The position numbers and the translations under genes were made by a program. Under the pieces are notes generated by a model, which saw only the letters and a list, made by a program, of their open reading frames with translations, did no database searches and was not told the DNA's origin. Shown piece after piece: positions 49,108-58,400 of a stretch of 64,000 nucleotides of DNA. The number at the start of each line of letters is the position of its first letter. Position 1 is the stretch's first letter. This stretch comes from Streptomyces sp. RKAG293 (GTDB lineage: Bacteria > Actinomycetota > Actinomycetes > Streptomycetales > Streptomycetaceae): the NCBI RefSeq assembly GCF_023701745.1, contig NZ_JAJOZB010000001.1, forward strand, positions 8,355,001 to 8,419,000. The letters are read 5' to 3'.

Positions 49108-49584
49108 AGATTCCTCCACACAGTTCATGACGGCGGGCGCGCCAAAGGCAACGGTGTCCGCACGGTGCCCCGCGCCATCGCGTGAACGTCGAGACCGTCA
49201 GAAACCGGTCTCGGGCACGCGGGCTTTGGGGGCGTCACTCATCGTCAACGCCTGCGCGGCTCCTGTCAACTTGGTGATCGCAAAGGCGAATGCAAAGGGA
49301 CCGCAAAGGCAAACAGCAAGGCAAACACCGAGGCGAACAAGGGGTCAGAAGGCCGTTTCCGGCAGGTCAGCCGATGGGGATTCCCGCGAAGACACGCCCG
49401 CGGTCGGTCCAGCCGCCGTGGCTGTCGCCTCCGCGCTTCAATGTGGCCGGACACGATGATCCATGAATGGACGGGGACCGGCCACGGCGGCGTGGTGTGA
49501 TCTCGGTCGATTCGTACGCGTGTACCTTTCTGGTAGCGCTGCCCGTCCGCCTCAGCGGACGGGACCGATTGTCAGAAGGTGCCC
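49108..49584. other. 477-base intergenic region
   Basis: It begins with the leader of the LAXTG gene. From about 49275 to 49345 it carries short A-rich repeats of GCAAAGGC/GCAAACA type, then a promoter-like stretch near 49440-49540. No convincing gene precedes the small frame at 49585. Confidence 0.4.
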
Positions 49585-49746
49585 ATGTCTTCGTTGTTCT
49601 CCGAAACGCTCCGCCCGGAATCCAGCCCGAACCAGCAGTCCCCGGGACCGTCGACGGATCCGTTCCTCTCCCCGGCCCTTCTTCCGTTCACCGCTGCGGA
49701 GTCGGACGGCGACTTCGATCAGGAACCGGAGAACGCACCGCGATAG
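49585..49746 (+). CDS. possible small protein (53 aa) upstream of methyltransferase
   Basis: A frame from ATG 49585, with AGAAGG about 6 bases upstream, encodes 53 residues: SSLFSETLRPESSPNQQSPG at the start, a Pro/Leu-rich middle and an acidic end (DGDFDQEPENAPR). Most third positions are G or C, as expected for real genes here. It ends 16 bases before the methyltransferase ATG. It may be a leader-like or precursor-like peptide; the family is unknown. Confidence 0.45.
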   Translation: MSSLFSETLRPESSPNQQSPGPSTDPFLSPALLPFTAAESDGDFDQEPENAPR

Positions 49747-49762
49747 CTGCGATAGTCGTGCC

Positions 49763-50368
49763 ATGTCTCTCCGGGGCACCGACGGGTACGACGAGATCGA
49801 CGCCCTGCCACCGCTCGTCCGACGGGCCGTGGCAGCGGCCAGGCGCCATGGCTTCGCGTACTCGTGCAGACCGGAACAGGGCCGACTGCTGCAGGTGTTG
49901 GCCGGGGGAGCGCAGCGGTCGATCGGCGAGACCGGGACGGGGTGCGGCGTCGGACTGGCCTGGCTGGCTTCGGGCGCCGCCGACGGCGTCCGGCTCGTCA
50001 GCGTGGAACGCGGCCTGGAGCGGGCGCGTATCGCCGCAGGGGTCTTCAAGGGCTGCGATCAGGTCGAGATCCTGCACGCCGACTGGCGCCGCATCGCGGA
50101 CCGCGGGCCCTACGACCTGTTGGTTCTCGATGGCGGCGGCCAGGGCAAGAACGGCGACGCGGCCGAGCCGTCGCAACTCCTCGCCCCGGGCGGCACGGTG
50201 GTCATCGACGATTTCACCCCGGCCGGCACCTGGCCGCCGTTGTTCGGCGGCGCGCCCGACCTGGCCCGTCTGCACTGGCTGGAACACCCGGAACTCCGGG
50301 CGGCCGAAGTGCGACTCGCGGCCGATCTCAGTGCCGTCGTGGGCACCTACACCCCCGCGGCCGGCTGA
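49763..50368 (+). CDS. class I SAM-dependent methyltransferase, O-methyltransferase-like
   Basis: 201 residues. It starts MSLRGTDGYDEIDALPPLVRRA and has QRSIGETGTGCGVGLAWLAS as the SAM-binding loop. RLVSVERGLERARIA carries the acidic ribose ligand, and YDLLVLDGGGQGKNGDAAEP and VVIDDFTPAG follow, with a DD near the catalytic metal position of catechol-type methyltransferases. Substrate unknown. The small ORF just before it may be a partner. Confidence 0.78.
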   Translation: MSLRGTDGYDEIDALPPLVRRAVAAARRHGFAYSCRPEQGRLLQVLAGGAQRSIGETGTGCGVGLAWLASGAADGVRLVSVERGLERARIAAGVFKGCDQVEILHADWRRIADRGPYDLLVLDGGGQGKNGDAAEPSQLLAPGGTVVIDDFTPAGTWPPLFGGAPDLARLHWLEHPELRAAEVRLAADLSAVVGTYTPAAG

Positions 50369-50504
50369 ACCACGGCTCAGCGCACCCGTCGGGACCCGCC
50401 AGGACATGCCACGACCGCGGATGTGCTTGTATCCAGGAACGTGATGGGGTCTGTTCCGCAGTGCTGCGGGACCGGTTGGACCTCTGCTGAGAGCAGGAGC
50501 GGTG

Positions 50505-50942
50505 ATGGCGAAGAGCTATCGGGTCGGTACCGGTACGCGGGCGGTGAACCGGGTGTTCACGGTGATGACCCGCTTCGGGATCGGCAAGGGGTACCGGTAC
50601 CTGCTGACCGTCCGGGGCCGGAAGTCGGGCGAGCCGCGTTCGACGCCCGTCGATGTGATGGCGTCCGACGGCCGGCGCTGGCTGGTCGCCGCGTACGGAG
50701 TCACCAACTGGGTGCACAACACCCGGGCCGCTGGGCAGGTCACCATCAGTCGGGGCGGCCGCTCCGAGCACCTGCGCACCGTCGAGCTGGGTCCTGCGGA
50801 GAGCGTCCCGGTGCTGCGCCAGTACCTGCGTGAAGTCCCGGTCACCCGTGCGTACTTCGATGTGACTCAGGATTCGGCGGATGCGGAGTTCGCCGCCGAG
50901 TCCGTCCTTCATCCGGTGTTCCAGCTGCTGCCGTCCGCCTGA
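50505..50942 (+). CDS. F420/deazaflavin-dependent nitroreductase-family protein
   Basis: About 145 residues. It reads VNRVFTVMTRFGIGKGYRYLLTVRGRKSGEPRSTPVDVM, the split-barrel opening of the Ddn/FDOR group. GVTNWVHNTRAAGQVTI follows, where the Trp-Val-x-Asn segment binds F420. ELGPAESVPVLRQYL is the family C-terminal helix. The family uses deazaflavin F420 for reduction of nitro, quinone or unsaturated compounds. Both ATGs (50502 and 50505) are usable. Confidence 0.88.
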   Translation: MAKSYRVGTGTRAVNRVFTVMTRFGIGKGYRYLLTVRGRKSGEPRSTPVDVMASDGRRWLVAAYGVTNWVHNTRAAGQVTISRGGRSEHLRTVELGPAESVPVLRQYLREVPVTRAYFDVTQDSADAEFAAESVLHPVFQLLPSA

Positions 50943-51010
50943 GGAATCCCGACCGCCGGCCGCCCTGGAGAGGGCGGCCGGCGGTGGGTTCATCGAGGGG
51001 GTGGATGCCG

Positions 51011-51649
51011 TCAGCGGCCGGCCGGCCGGAGTGCCGCCAGCTGCTGCGCGAACGGCACCACCTGTTCGGACGCGGCCGGGGCGGCGGCGGGCCGGCCGGC
51101 CAGCTGGTCGGCCAGTTCTCCCGCCGCACGGGCGATCCGGGCGGCGAGACCGTCCGTCGTCGCGTCCCCGCCCGAGCCCCAGTCCTCCGAGGCGGCGTAG
51201 ACCGCGGTCGGCATCACGAGCGCCCGCAGATAGGCGAAGAGCGGTCGCATCGCGTGCTCCAGTGCGAGCGAGTGCCGGGCGGTACCGCCGGTGGCCGCGA
51301 TGAGTACGGGTTTTCCGGCCAGCACCCCGTTGTCGAGCACGTCGAAGAACGACTTGAACAGGCCGCTGTACGAGGCGCTGAAGATCGGGGTCACGGCGAT
51401 CAGGCCGTCGGCCCGTTCCGTCGCCTCGATGGCGTCCCGCAGTGCCGGACCGGGGAATCCGGTCACCAGGTGGTTGGCGATGTCGGCGGCGAGTTCGCGC
51501 AGTTCGATGACGCGGACCGTCACCGTACGGTCCTCGTCCCGGTCGCTCAGGGCGCGCCGGGTCGCCTCACCGAGCCGGTCGGCCAGCAGCCGGGTCGAGG
51601 ACGGCTGGCTCAGGCCGGCCGAGACGACGACGAGATGCACGGTGTTCAT
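51011..51649 (-). CDS. NAD(P)H-dependent FMN reductase, CE1759 type
   Basis: 212 residues with a flavodoxin-like fold: HLVVVSAGLSQPSSTRLLADRL at the phosphate-binding loop, VTPIFSASYSGLFKSFFDVL and ATGGTARHSLALEHAMRP. This is the reductase partner of the CE1758-type LLM monooxygenase that lies just upstream on the same strand (gap about 95 bases). AAGGAG lies 6 bases before the ATG. The reductase supplies reduced FMN to the partner. Confidence 0.88.
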   Translation of the reverse strand: MNTVHLVVVSAGLSQPSSTRLLADRLGEATRRALSDRDEDRTVTVRVIELRELAADIANHLVTGFPGPALRDAIEATERADGLIAVTPIFSASYSGLFKSFFDVLDNGVLAGKPVLIAATGGTARHSLALEHAMRPLFAYLRALVMPTAVYAASEDWGSGGDATTDGLAARIARAAGELADQLAGRPAAAPAASEQVVPFAQQLAALRPAGR

Positions 51650-51744
51650 GGGCTCCTTCTCTCCGGAGGGTCAACAGGGGTCCGGCGGGTTCGACGGCTC
51701 GGGCCGCCCGGGCGCCGCCTGGCGCTTCGGGCGGCCTGAGCGCT

Positions 51745-52878
51745 TCAGTCGGCTGAGACGGCTCGGGCGGCGCCGGCCGCGTCCGCTGCCTGGGCGCGGG
51801 CGACCAGGGCCGCATGGGTGGGGCCGGCGGGTACCTCGGCCGGCCGTGCCGAGGCGAACTCCTTGCGCAGGACCGGCACGACTTCTTCGCCGAGCAGGTC
51901 GAGCTGTTCCAGGACGGTCTTCAGCGGCAGGCCCGCGTGGTCCATCAGGAACAGCTGGCGCTGGTAGTCGCCGAAGGTCTCACGGAAGGTCAGGGTCTTG
52001 TCGATGACCTCCTGCGGGCTGCCCACGGTCAGCGGTGTCTGGTCGGTGAACTCCTCCAGCGAGGGGCCGTGGCCGTAGACGGGCGCGTTGTCGAAGTACG
52101 GGCGGAACTCCCGCACCGCGTCCTGCGAGTTCCTGCGCATGAAGACCTGCCCGCCGAGTCCGACGACGGCCTGCTCGGGCGTGCCGTGGCCGTAGTGGGC
52201 GAACCGCTCCCGGTAGAGCTCGATGAGCCGTACGTAGTGCTCCTTCGGCCAGAAGATGTTGTTCGCGAAGAACCCGTCGCCGTAGTAGGCGGCCTGTTCC
52301 GCGATCTCCGGACTGCGGATCGAGCCGTGCCAGACGAACGGCGGAACGCCGTCGAGCGGCCGGGGCGTGGAGGTGAAGGACTGCAGCGGCGTACGGAACG
52401 TGCCCTGCCAGTCGACCACCTCGTTGCGCCACAGCTCATGCAGCAGCGCGTAGTTCTCGACGGCGAGCGGGATGCCCTGGCGGATGTCCTTGCCGAACCA
52501 GGGGTAGACCGGGCCGGTGTTGCCGCGCCCGAGCATCAGGTCGACGCGGCCGTCGGCGAGGTGCTGCAGCATCGCGAAGTCCTCGGCGATCTTCACGGGG
52601 TCGTTGGTGGTGATGAGCGTCGTCGAGGTGGAGAGGATGATCCGCTCGGTACGCGCCGCGATGTAGCCGAGCATGGTCGTCGGCGACGAGGGCACGAAGG
52701 GCGGGTTGTGGTGCTCGCCGGTCGCGAAGACGTCGAGACCGACCTCCTCGGCCTTGAGCGCGATGGCGACCATCGCCTTGATCCGCTCGTTCTCCGTGGG
52801 CGTCGCCCCCGTGGTGGGATCGGCGGTGACGTCGCCGACGCTGAAGATCCCGAACTGCACTGTGCTCACCACATCCAT
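51745..52878 (-). CDS. LLM-class flavin-dependent oxidoreductase, CE1758 type
   Basis: A 377-residue bacterial luciferase-like barrel: MDVVSTVQFGIFSVGDVTAD at the start, GLDVFATGEHHNPPFVPSSPT, LSTSTTLITTNDPVKIAEDF, RVDLMLGRGNTGPVYPWFG and PFVWHGSIRSPEIAEQAAYYG. It uses reduced FMN and oxygen. Together with the CE1759 reductase it forms a conserved actinobacterial two-component system whose substrate is unknown. An 18-bp inverted repeat overlaps the region just before the ATG. Confidence 0.9.
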   Translation of the reverse strand: MDVVSTVQFGIFSVGDVTADPTTGATPTENERIKAMVAIALKAEEVGLDVFATGEHHNPPFVPSSPTTMLGYIAARTERIILSTSTTLITTNDPVKIAEDFAMLQHLADGRVDLMLGRGNTGPVYPWFGKDIRQGIPLAVENYALLHELWRNEVVDWQGTFRTPLQSFTSTPRPLDGVPPFVWHGSIRSPEIAEQAAYYGDGFFANNIFWPKEHYVRLIELYRERFAHYGHGTPEQAVVGLGGQVFMRRNSQDAVREFRPYFDNAPVYGHGPSLEEFTDQTPLTVGSPQEVIDKTLTFRETFGDYQRQLFLMDHAGLPLKTVLEQLDLLGEEVVPVLRKEFASARPAEVPAGPTHAALVARAQAADAAGAARAVSAD

Positions 52879-52879
52879 G

Positions 52880-52897
52880 TAGTTGCTGATTCAACTA
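52880..52897. promoter_or_regulatory. inverted repeat TAGTTG-N6-CAACTA before LLM gene
   Basis: The arms are six bases long, with the repeat starting 2 bases upstream of the ATG. On the leftward strand TAGTTGAATCAG can also serve as a -10, giving a leaderless message. It resembles MarR-type operators seen beside such flavin systems. Confidence 0.5.
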
Positions 52898-53315
52898 TCA
52901 CCGTGAACGGGTGCGCCCGCGGGTCTATTCCCGCGCCTTTCCGCAGGTCGGGTCAGGGAATTCGCTCCCCGCCCGCGCGGCTACCGAGTGTGATGGCCGA
53001 CTCATTCCCGGGCGAAGCCGTCGCGGGCCGGGTGATTGCTTCCGAGGCCTTGTGTCCGTTGGCCCGAAGGGGTGTGGGCCACGGCCGGACGCCTGCTGAG
53101 CGGCCTCGCGCGGCCGGGTGACGCATCACGCGAAGATGGCGCAAACTGCCGTCCTCAAGGGTGATTTGGCCAATTGGCGCCTTTGCCTCCGCGCGCGTCC
53201 GGTGACTAGGGTGGGCGGTCTGTGGTGGATCCACCTATCCGGAGCTCCCTTCCCTGCCCGGTTCCCCGCGCGCCAGGCGCCCCGATCACCCCGAACACTC
53301 CGAGGCAGCAGCACC
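52898..53315. other. 418-base intergenic region before the sigma factor
   Basis: It holds a hexamer pair TTGCCT (53183-53188) and TAGGGT (53207-53212) with 18-base spacing, the likely promoter of the sigma factor gene, and a lower-GC patch near 53150-53180. Short frames here lack coding bias. Confidence 0.45.
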
Positions 53316-53876
53316 ATGAGTTCAGCGGCACTCTCCGCTCCGCGCTTTGCGACACGCGAGACGGACGAGCGGTTCACCGCTTTGATCGGACCCCACCGCC
53401 AACCGCTGCTGCGCTACGTGCGCTCGCTGCTCCCCAGCGACCCGCAGCGGGCCGAGGACGCCGTGCAGGAAACGCTGCTGCGGGCCTGGCTGGCGTCCCC
53501 CACCGGATCGGGGGCGCGGCGGGCCGACGGCTTCCAGCCCGGTCTGCCCTGGCTCTGCACCGTGGCCCGCAACGTGGTCATCGACTGGAGTCGCAGGGAC
53601 GGTGTCCGCCCCGCCCTGCCCACCGCGTATCTGCCCGAGACCGCCGCCGTCGCGGACGACCAGGCCCGGGTCGTCGACCGCACCCACCTCGTCGAGCTGC
53701 TCGCCCCACTCTCCCGCCCCCACCGTGAGGTTCTGGTGTACACGTACCTGCTCGGATGTTCCGGCCCCGACACGGCACTCGCCCTGGGGATCCCGACCGG
53801 AACCGTCAAGTCCCGTCTGCACCACGCGATGCGCGACCTGCGACGTTCGGCCGCCTACTCGCGGGAGTGCGCGTGA
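53316..53876 (+). CDS. ECF-type RNA polymerase sigma factor
   Basis: 186 residues. Region 2 is present: LLRYVRSLLPSDPQRAEDAVQETLLRAWL, then WLCTVARNVVIDWSRR. Region 4 is VELLAPLSRPHREVLVYTYLLG and ALGIPTGTVKSRLHHAMRDLRR. This is an ECF sigma factor. The following gene starts inside its stop codon (GTGA overlap) and encodes a one-pass membrane protein. That position is where anti-sigma factors usually sit, but the next protein has no visible anti-sigma motif. It may control the downstream type VII genes. Confidence 0.92.
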   Translation: MSSAALSAPRFATRETDERFTALIGPHRQPLLRYVRSLLPSDPQRAEDAVQETLLRAWLASPTGSGARRADGFQPGLPWLCTVARNVVIDWSRRDGVRPALPTAYLPETAAVADDQARVVDRTHLVELLAPLSRPHREVLVYTYLLGCSGPDTALALGIPTGTVKSRLHHAMRDLRRSAAYSRECA

Positions 53877-55411
53877 CCGGCCGGACGGGGTACGTCGCCG
53901 GCCGGCGGCCGCTCGCCCTCCCGATGCCGGACCGGAACTCCTGGCTGACCATCATCGGCCTGCTGATCGCGCTGGTCCTGCTGATCTGGGTGGCCGCCCG
54001 GATCATCAAGTCCCAGGGCGGGTTCCGGCGAACGTGCCGGCGCGTCGTCTGGGAGACCCGGATGACCCGCCTCGCGTTCTCCCAGCCGTTCCGCGCCTAC
54101 CGGCTGCACCGCCGCTGCGCGCGGATGCTGACGTCCTTCCTCGCCGACCCGGAGGCCCGGGTCCTCGCCGGCGCGGCGCTCGACCGCGCCGACGCGGCCC
54201 AGGGCGTCGGCTGCTACGCCCCGACCGTGTGGATCGGGCCGTCGCGCGACCGGACGCGGGTGGTCATCGCCGGCCGGGATCCGCTCGGCCCGTCCGGGGA
54301 GTGGGCGGATGCCACCGCCGGGCCGGGGGAGTGGACCTGGTCCGCCCCGGCGCAGGCGGAGCCGCCGGCGTCCGCGGCGATCGAGGAGGACCGGGACCGG
54401 CTGCTGCTCGTCGTCGGTGTCGACCGCAGAGTGCCAGGGGTCGTCCTCGTCGACTGGCTGAGCGGCCCGCCCTCGCTGGTGGTCGAAGGCGACGGGCGGG
54501 TGGCGCGCAGCGTCGTGCACGCGCTGACCGCGCAGCTCGACAGCCTCCCGGACGGTCCGGAGGTCCTCGTCGCACGGGGTCTGCACCCGCGCTTTCCCGG
54601 TCCTGAACTCGACGAACTCATCGACGAGTTGTCCGTTCGCGAGAGCACGGAAGCTCCGCCGGAAGCCGATCCGGACCTGGAGACGGACGTGGACAATGGT
54701 CCGTACGCCGGGCTGCCGCCGGTCCTGGCGTGCTGGATGCCGACGCCCGAGCAGGCGGAACGGCTGGCGTTGCTGAGCGCCGAGGGCCGGGCCCGGGTAC
54801 TGGTCGGCGGAAGCCTCCCGGGCTCCAGCTGGACCCTGCACGCGGAGTCCGACGGTCGGTTGCTGGGTCCCGGCATGCAGATCGACGTCGAGGCGGCCTC
54901 GCTCGGCCGGGCCGTGGGCCGCGCCATCCGGCGCCTCCGGTCGCGTGCTCGTGCCACGGCTCCTGCGACGATCCGCTCCGTCACCGCGCCGCCCGCAACG
55001 GCGGAGACAGCGCCGGTGGCGACCGCTGAAGCGGCGGTCGGTGCCGGCGACCCGGACTTCACCGAGCCCGCCGTATCACCCGCTGTCACCTCCGGTTCCT
55101 CGCCCCGGACCGCGGACCCGTCCCGGGGCGGGCTCGCTCAGCTCCCCGCGACGGCCGTCGTGCCCGCCCCCGCGCCCGCACCGGACTCCTACCCGGACCC
55201 GGACCCGGAACCCGCTCGAACCCCCGACGCCGCGCCGACCCCCGTCCCCGTCCCCGCTGCCGTCCCGGCGCTCGCCCTGGACCCGGACCTCGACCTCGCG
55301 GAGCCCGAGCCCGCCGCCGCGCCCGCGCGGTCCGCGGGCATCTCCGCCGCGTCACGTCCCCTGCCCGCCGCCCCCGGCGAAATCCCGGATCGGACTTCTT
55401 CCACCCCGTGA
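53873..55411 (+). CDS. single-pass membrane protein of the type VII locus (512 aa)
   Basis: It starts at GTG 53873, overlapping the sigma factor stop. A membrane segment at about residues 22-41 (SWLTIIGLLIALVLLIWVAA) follows a basic N-terminus. Residues about 60-370 form a globular domain (TRMTRLAFSQPFRAY, VWIGPSRDRTRVVIAGRDPLG, VEGDGRVARSVVHALTAQLDSL). The C-terminal 130 residues are Pro/Ala/Asp-rich and low-complexity. The next gene overlaps by four bases. It could be an EccE-like or ATPase-recruiting partner, or an anti-sigma factor; no known domain is visible. Confidence 0.72.
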   Translation: MTGRTGYVAGRRPLALPMPDRNSWLTIIGLLIALVLLIWVAARIIKSQGGFRRTCRRVVWETRMTRLAFSQPFRAYRLHRRCARMLTSFLADPEARVLAGAALDRADAAQGVGCYAPTVWIGPSRDRTRVVIAGRDPLGPSGEWADATAGPGEWTWSAPAQAEPPASAAIEEDRDRLLLVVGVDRRVPGVVLVDWLSGPPSLVVEGDGRVARSVVHALTAQLDSLPDGPEVLVARGLHPRFPGPELDELIDELSVRESTEAPPEADPDLETDVDNGPYAGLPPVLACWMPTPEQAERLALLSAEGRARVLVGGSLPGSSWTLHAESDGRLLGPGMQIDVEAASLGRAVGRAIRRLRSRARATAPATIRSVTAPPATAETAPVATAEAAVGAGDPDFTEPAVSPAVTSGSSPRTADPSRGGLAQLPATAVVPAPAPAPDSYPDPDPEPARTPDAAPTPVPVPAAVPALALDPDLDLAEPEPAAAPARSAGISAASRPLPAAPGEIPDRTSSTP

Positions 55412-58400
55412 GACTCTTCCTCAGCATCACTCCGGCCGAAACGCCGGATCAGGGCCGCGATCTCATGATCGACGCCACCGGCGCCACCACCGTCGGCGCG
55501 CTCGTCGCCAGGCTGGCCGCTGCCGACCGGGAGTCGACGGGTGCGGCCTGCGGCGATGAACCGCCCCCGCTGTATCTGGGGGACCGCCGGCTTCCCGCCG
55601 AGCTCCCGCTGTCCGCCGCCGGGGTGCGCGACGGTGCCAGGCTCGGCCTCGGCGGACCTGCCGCGCCGGAGAACGGGGGATACGGGCCGCTGCGCGACCT
55701 GCTGCCGCCGCCGTCCCGGTCCGCGGACGGCGAACGGCTGCCGCGCGGCCCCCGGGTGGAGGTCCAGCTGGTCGGCGGCCGGGACGCCGGGCGGGTCTGG
55801 CTGCTGGAGCCCGGCACGCACGGTGCCGGCCCGCTGCCGGGCAGCGCGGTATTCCTGGAGGGCCGGGACGTTCCGTCCCAGGGAGTCAGGATCACCGTCC
55901 GTCCCAACGGGACCGTCCTGCTCAACACCCATCAGGCCGAGGGCGTCGCGCTGTCCGCGCCCGAGCCGCCGCCGGCCCGGCCGCGTGCCGACGCGGTCCC
56001 GCTGCCCCCCGCCCCGGCCCCGGAACTGCCCGATCCGTACGCCGACGCCCATGAGCCGCTGCCACGCGGCTGGCAGGAGTGGCCGCTCGGCGCCGAACTG
56101 GTGCTGGGGGAGTACCTGCTGCGGGTCGCCGAGCCCACCGAGGCGGACGCGGCCGTCACCGTCTCCGCCGACGGCGCGTTCCTCGACTTCAACCGGCCGC
56201 CGCGGATCATTCCGCCGCTGCTGCCCGAACGCTTCGTCCTGCCGTCGCCGCCGAGCCCGCCCACCAAGCGCCCGGTCCCGCTGCTGGTGGTGTTCGCGCC
56301 GCTCCTTCTCGGCGTCGCCATGGTCACCATCCTCCATTCGTACTTCTACCTGATGTTCGCGGTCTTCAGTCCGGTCCTGGCCATCGGCAACTGGATGAGC
56401 GGCCGCAAGAGCGGACGCCGGGAGTACACCGACGGCGTCGCCAGCTACCGGGCCCGGCGCGCCTCCCTGGAACAGGACATCCAGCAGAAGGTCGACCGGG
56501 AACGGCGGTTGCGGGTCGCGGGCGGGCCCGACCCGGCCGACGCCGGACTGTGGGCGGTCGGCCCCGGCGCCCGCCTGTGGGAGCGCCGCCGCGGTCACCC
56601 CGACCATCTCGTCCTGCGGGTCGGAACGGTCAGCCAGTCCTCGCTGCTCACCGTCGAGGACACCTCCCGTGAGGACAACCACCGCTCCGTCAACTGGCGG
56701 ATCCCCGACATGCCGGTCGGCGTCGACCTGGCCGGTGACGGTGTGCTCGGCATCGCCGGCGAGCGCGACGCGGCCCGGGCGCTCGCCCGGTGGGCCGTGG
56801 CCCAGGCGGCGATCCTGCACAGCCCCCGCGATGTGCGGATCACCGTCCTCACCGACACGGCGGGAGCCCCGGCCTGGGAGTGGGTGCGCTGGCTGCCGCA
56901 CGCCCGGCCAGGCCGTGGCGGCGTCTCCGCGGAGAACTCCGGCGGCCCGGCCGTCACTCTCGGCAACGACCCGGAGACCGTCGCCAACCGGGTCTCGGAA
57001 CTGGTCTCGGCCGTCCGCGCCCGGATGCGCGCCCGCAACTCCGCGATGAGCGGGGCGCTGCTCAGCGAACCCGACCTCGTGGTGGTGCTCGACGGGGCGC
57101 GGCGGCTGCGTGACGTTCCCGGTGTCGTGCAGGTGCTGAAGGAGGGCCCGGCCGTCCGGGTCTTCCTGATCTGCATCGACCAGGAGGAGCGGATGCTCCC
57201 CGAGGAGTGCGTCTCGGTCTGCGTCGTCAACGCCCGGGACGTGACGCTGCGCCGCACCGGCAGCGCCGACCTCACCGAGATCCGTCCCGACCTGGTCGAC
57301 ACCGACTGGTGCGAGCGGATCGGCCGGGCCCTCGCGCCCGTCCGTGACGTCACTCCCGACGGCTCCGACGGTCTGCCGGACCGGGTCGGACTGCTCGGCC
57401 TGCTGGAGCTGGAGCCGCCGCGCGGCGAGGAACTCGCCCGCAGGTGGTCCAACCGGCCGGCCTCCACCGCGGCACTGCTGGGCGTCGGCTACACCGGCCC
57501 CGTCACTTTCGACCTGGTCAAGGACGGCCCGCACGGGCTGGTCGCCGGTACCACCGGCGCCGGCAAGTCCGAGCTGCTGCAGACGCTGGTCGCCTCGCTC
57601 GCCGCGGTGAACCGGCCCGACGAGATGACGTTCGTGCTCGTCGACTACAAGGGCGGCAGCGCCTTCCAGGACTGCGTGCGACTGCCGCACGTCCTGGGCA
57701 TGGTCACCGACCTCGACAGCCACCTGGTGGAGCGCGCCCTGGCGTCCCTCGGCGCGGAACTCACCCGGCGCGAGCGGATCCTGGCCGGTGTGGGCGCCAA
57801 GGACCACATCGAGTACCGCGCCATGCGGCGGCGCGATCCGTCGCTGGCCGCGCTGCCCAGGCTGCTGCTGATCATCGACGAGTTCGCCACCCTGGCCCGG
57901 GACGTCCAGGAGTTCATCCCCGGCCTGGTCTCCATCGCCCAGCGCGGCCGTTCCCTGGGCCTGCACCTGATCCTCGCCACGCAGCGGCCCGCCGGTGTCG
58001 TCACCGCCGACATCCGCGCCAACACCAACCTGCGGATCTCGCTGCGCGTCACGGACAGCATGGACAGCCAGGACGTCCTCGAGGTCAACGACGCGGTGAC
58101 CATCTCCGCGGCCACCCCCGGCCGTGCCCTGGCCCGGATCGGACACCGTTCCGTCCTGCCGTTCCAGACCGCCTTCGTCGGAGCGCCCCGCGCGGGGAAG
58201 GACGCCGACGGCGAGCCGCCGCGTCCGGACGCGGCGGCCGGTACCGGGGCGGAGGCACAGCCGGCGGCGGAGCCTCCCGTCTGGACCAGCGAGGTCAACT
58301 GGTCGCTGCTGGGGCGCACGGCCGCCGAGCCCGGCCCCGAGCACGCCTCGGACGCCGACGCCCCGGACCACTCGGACGACCCCGACGCACCGACCGATCT

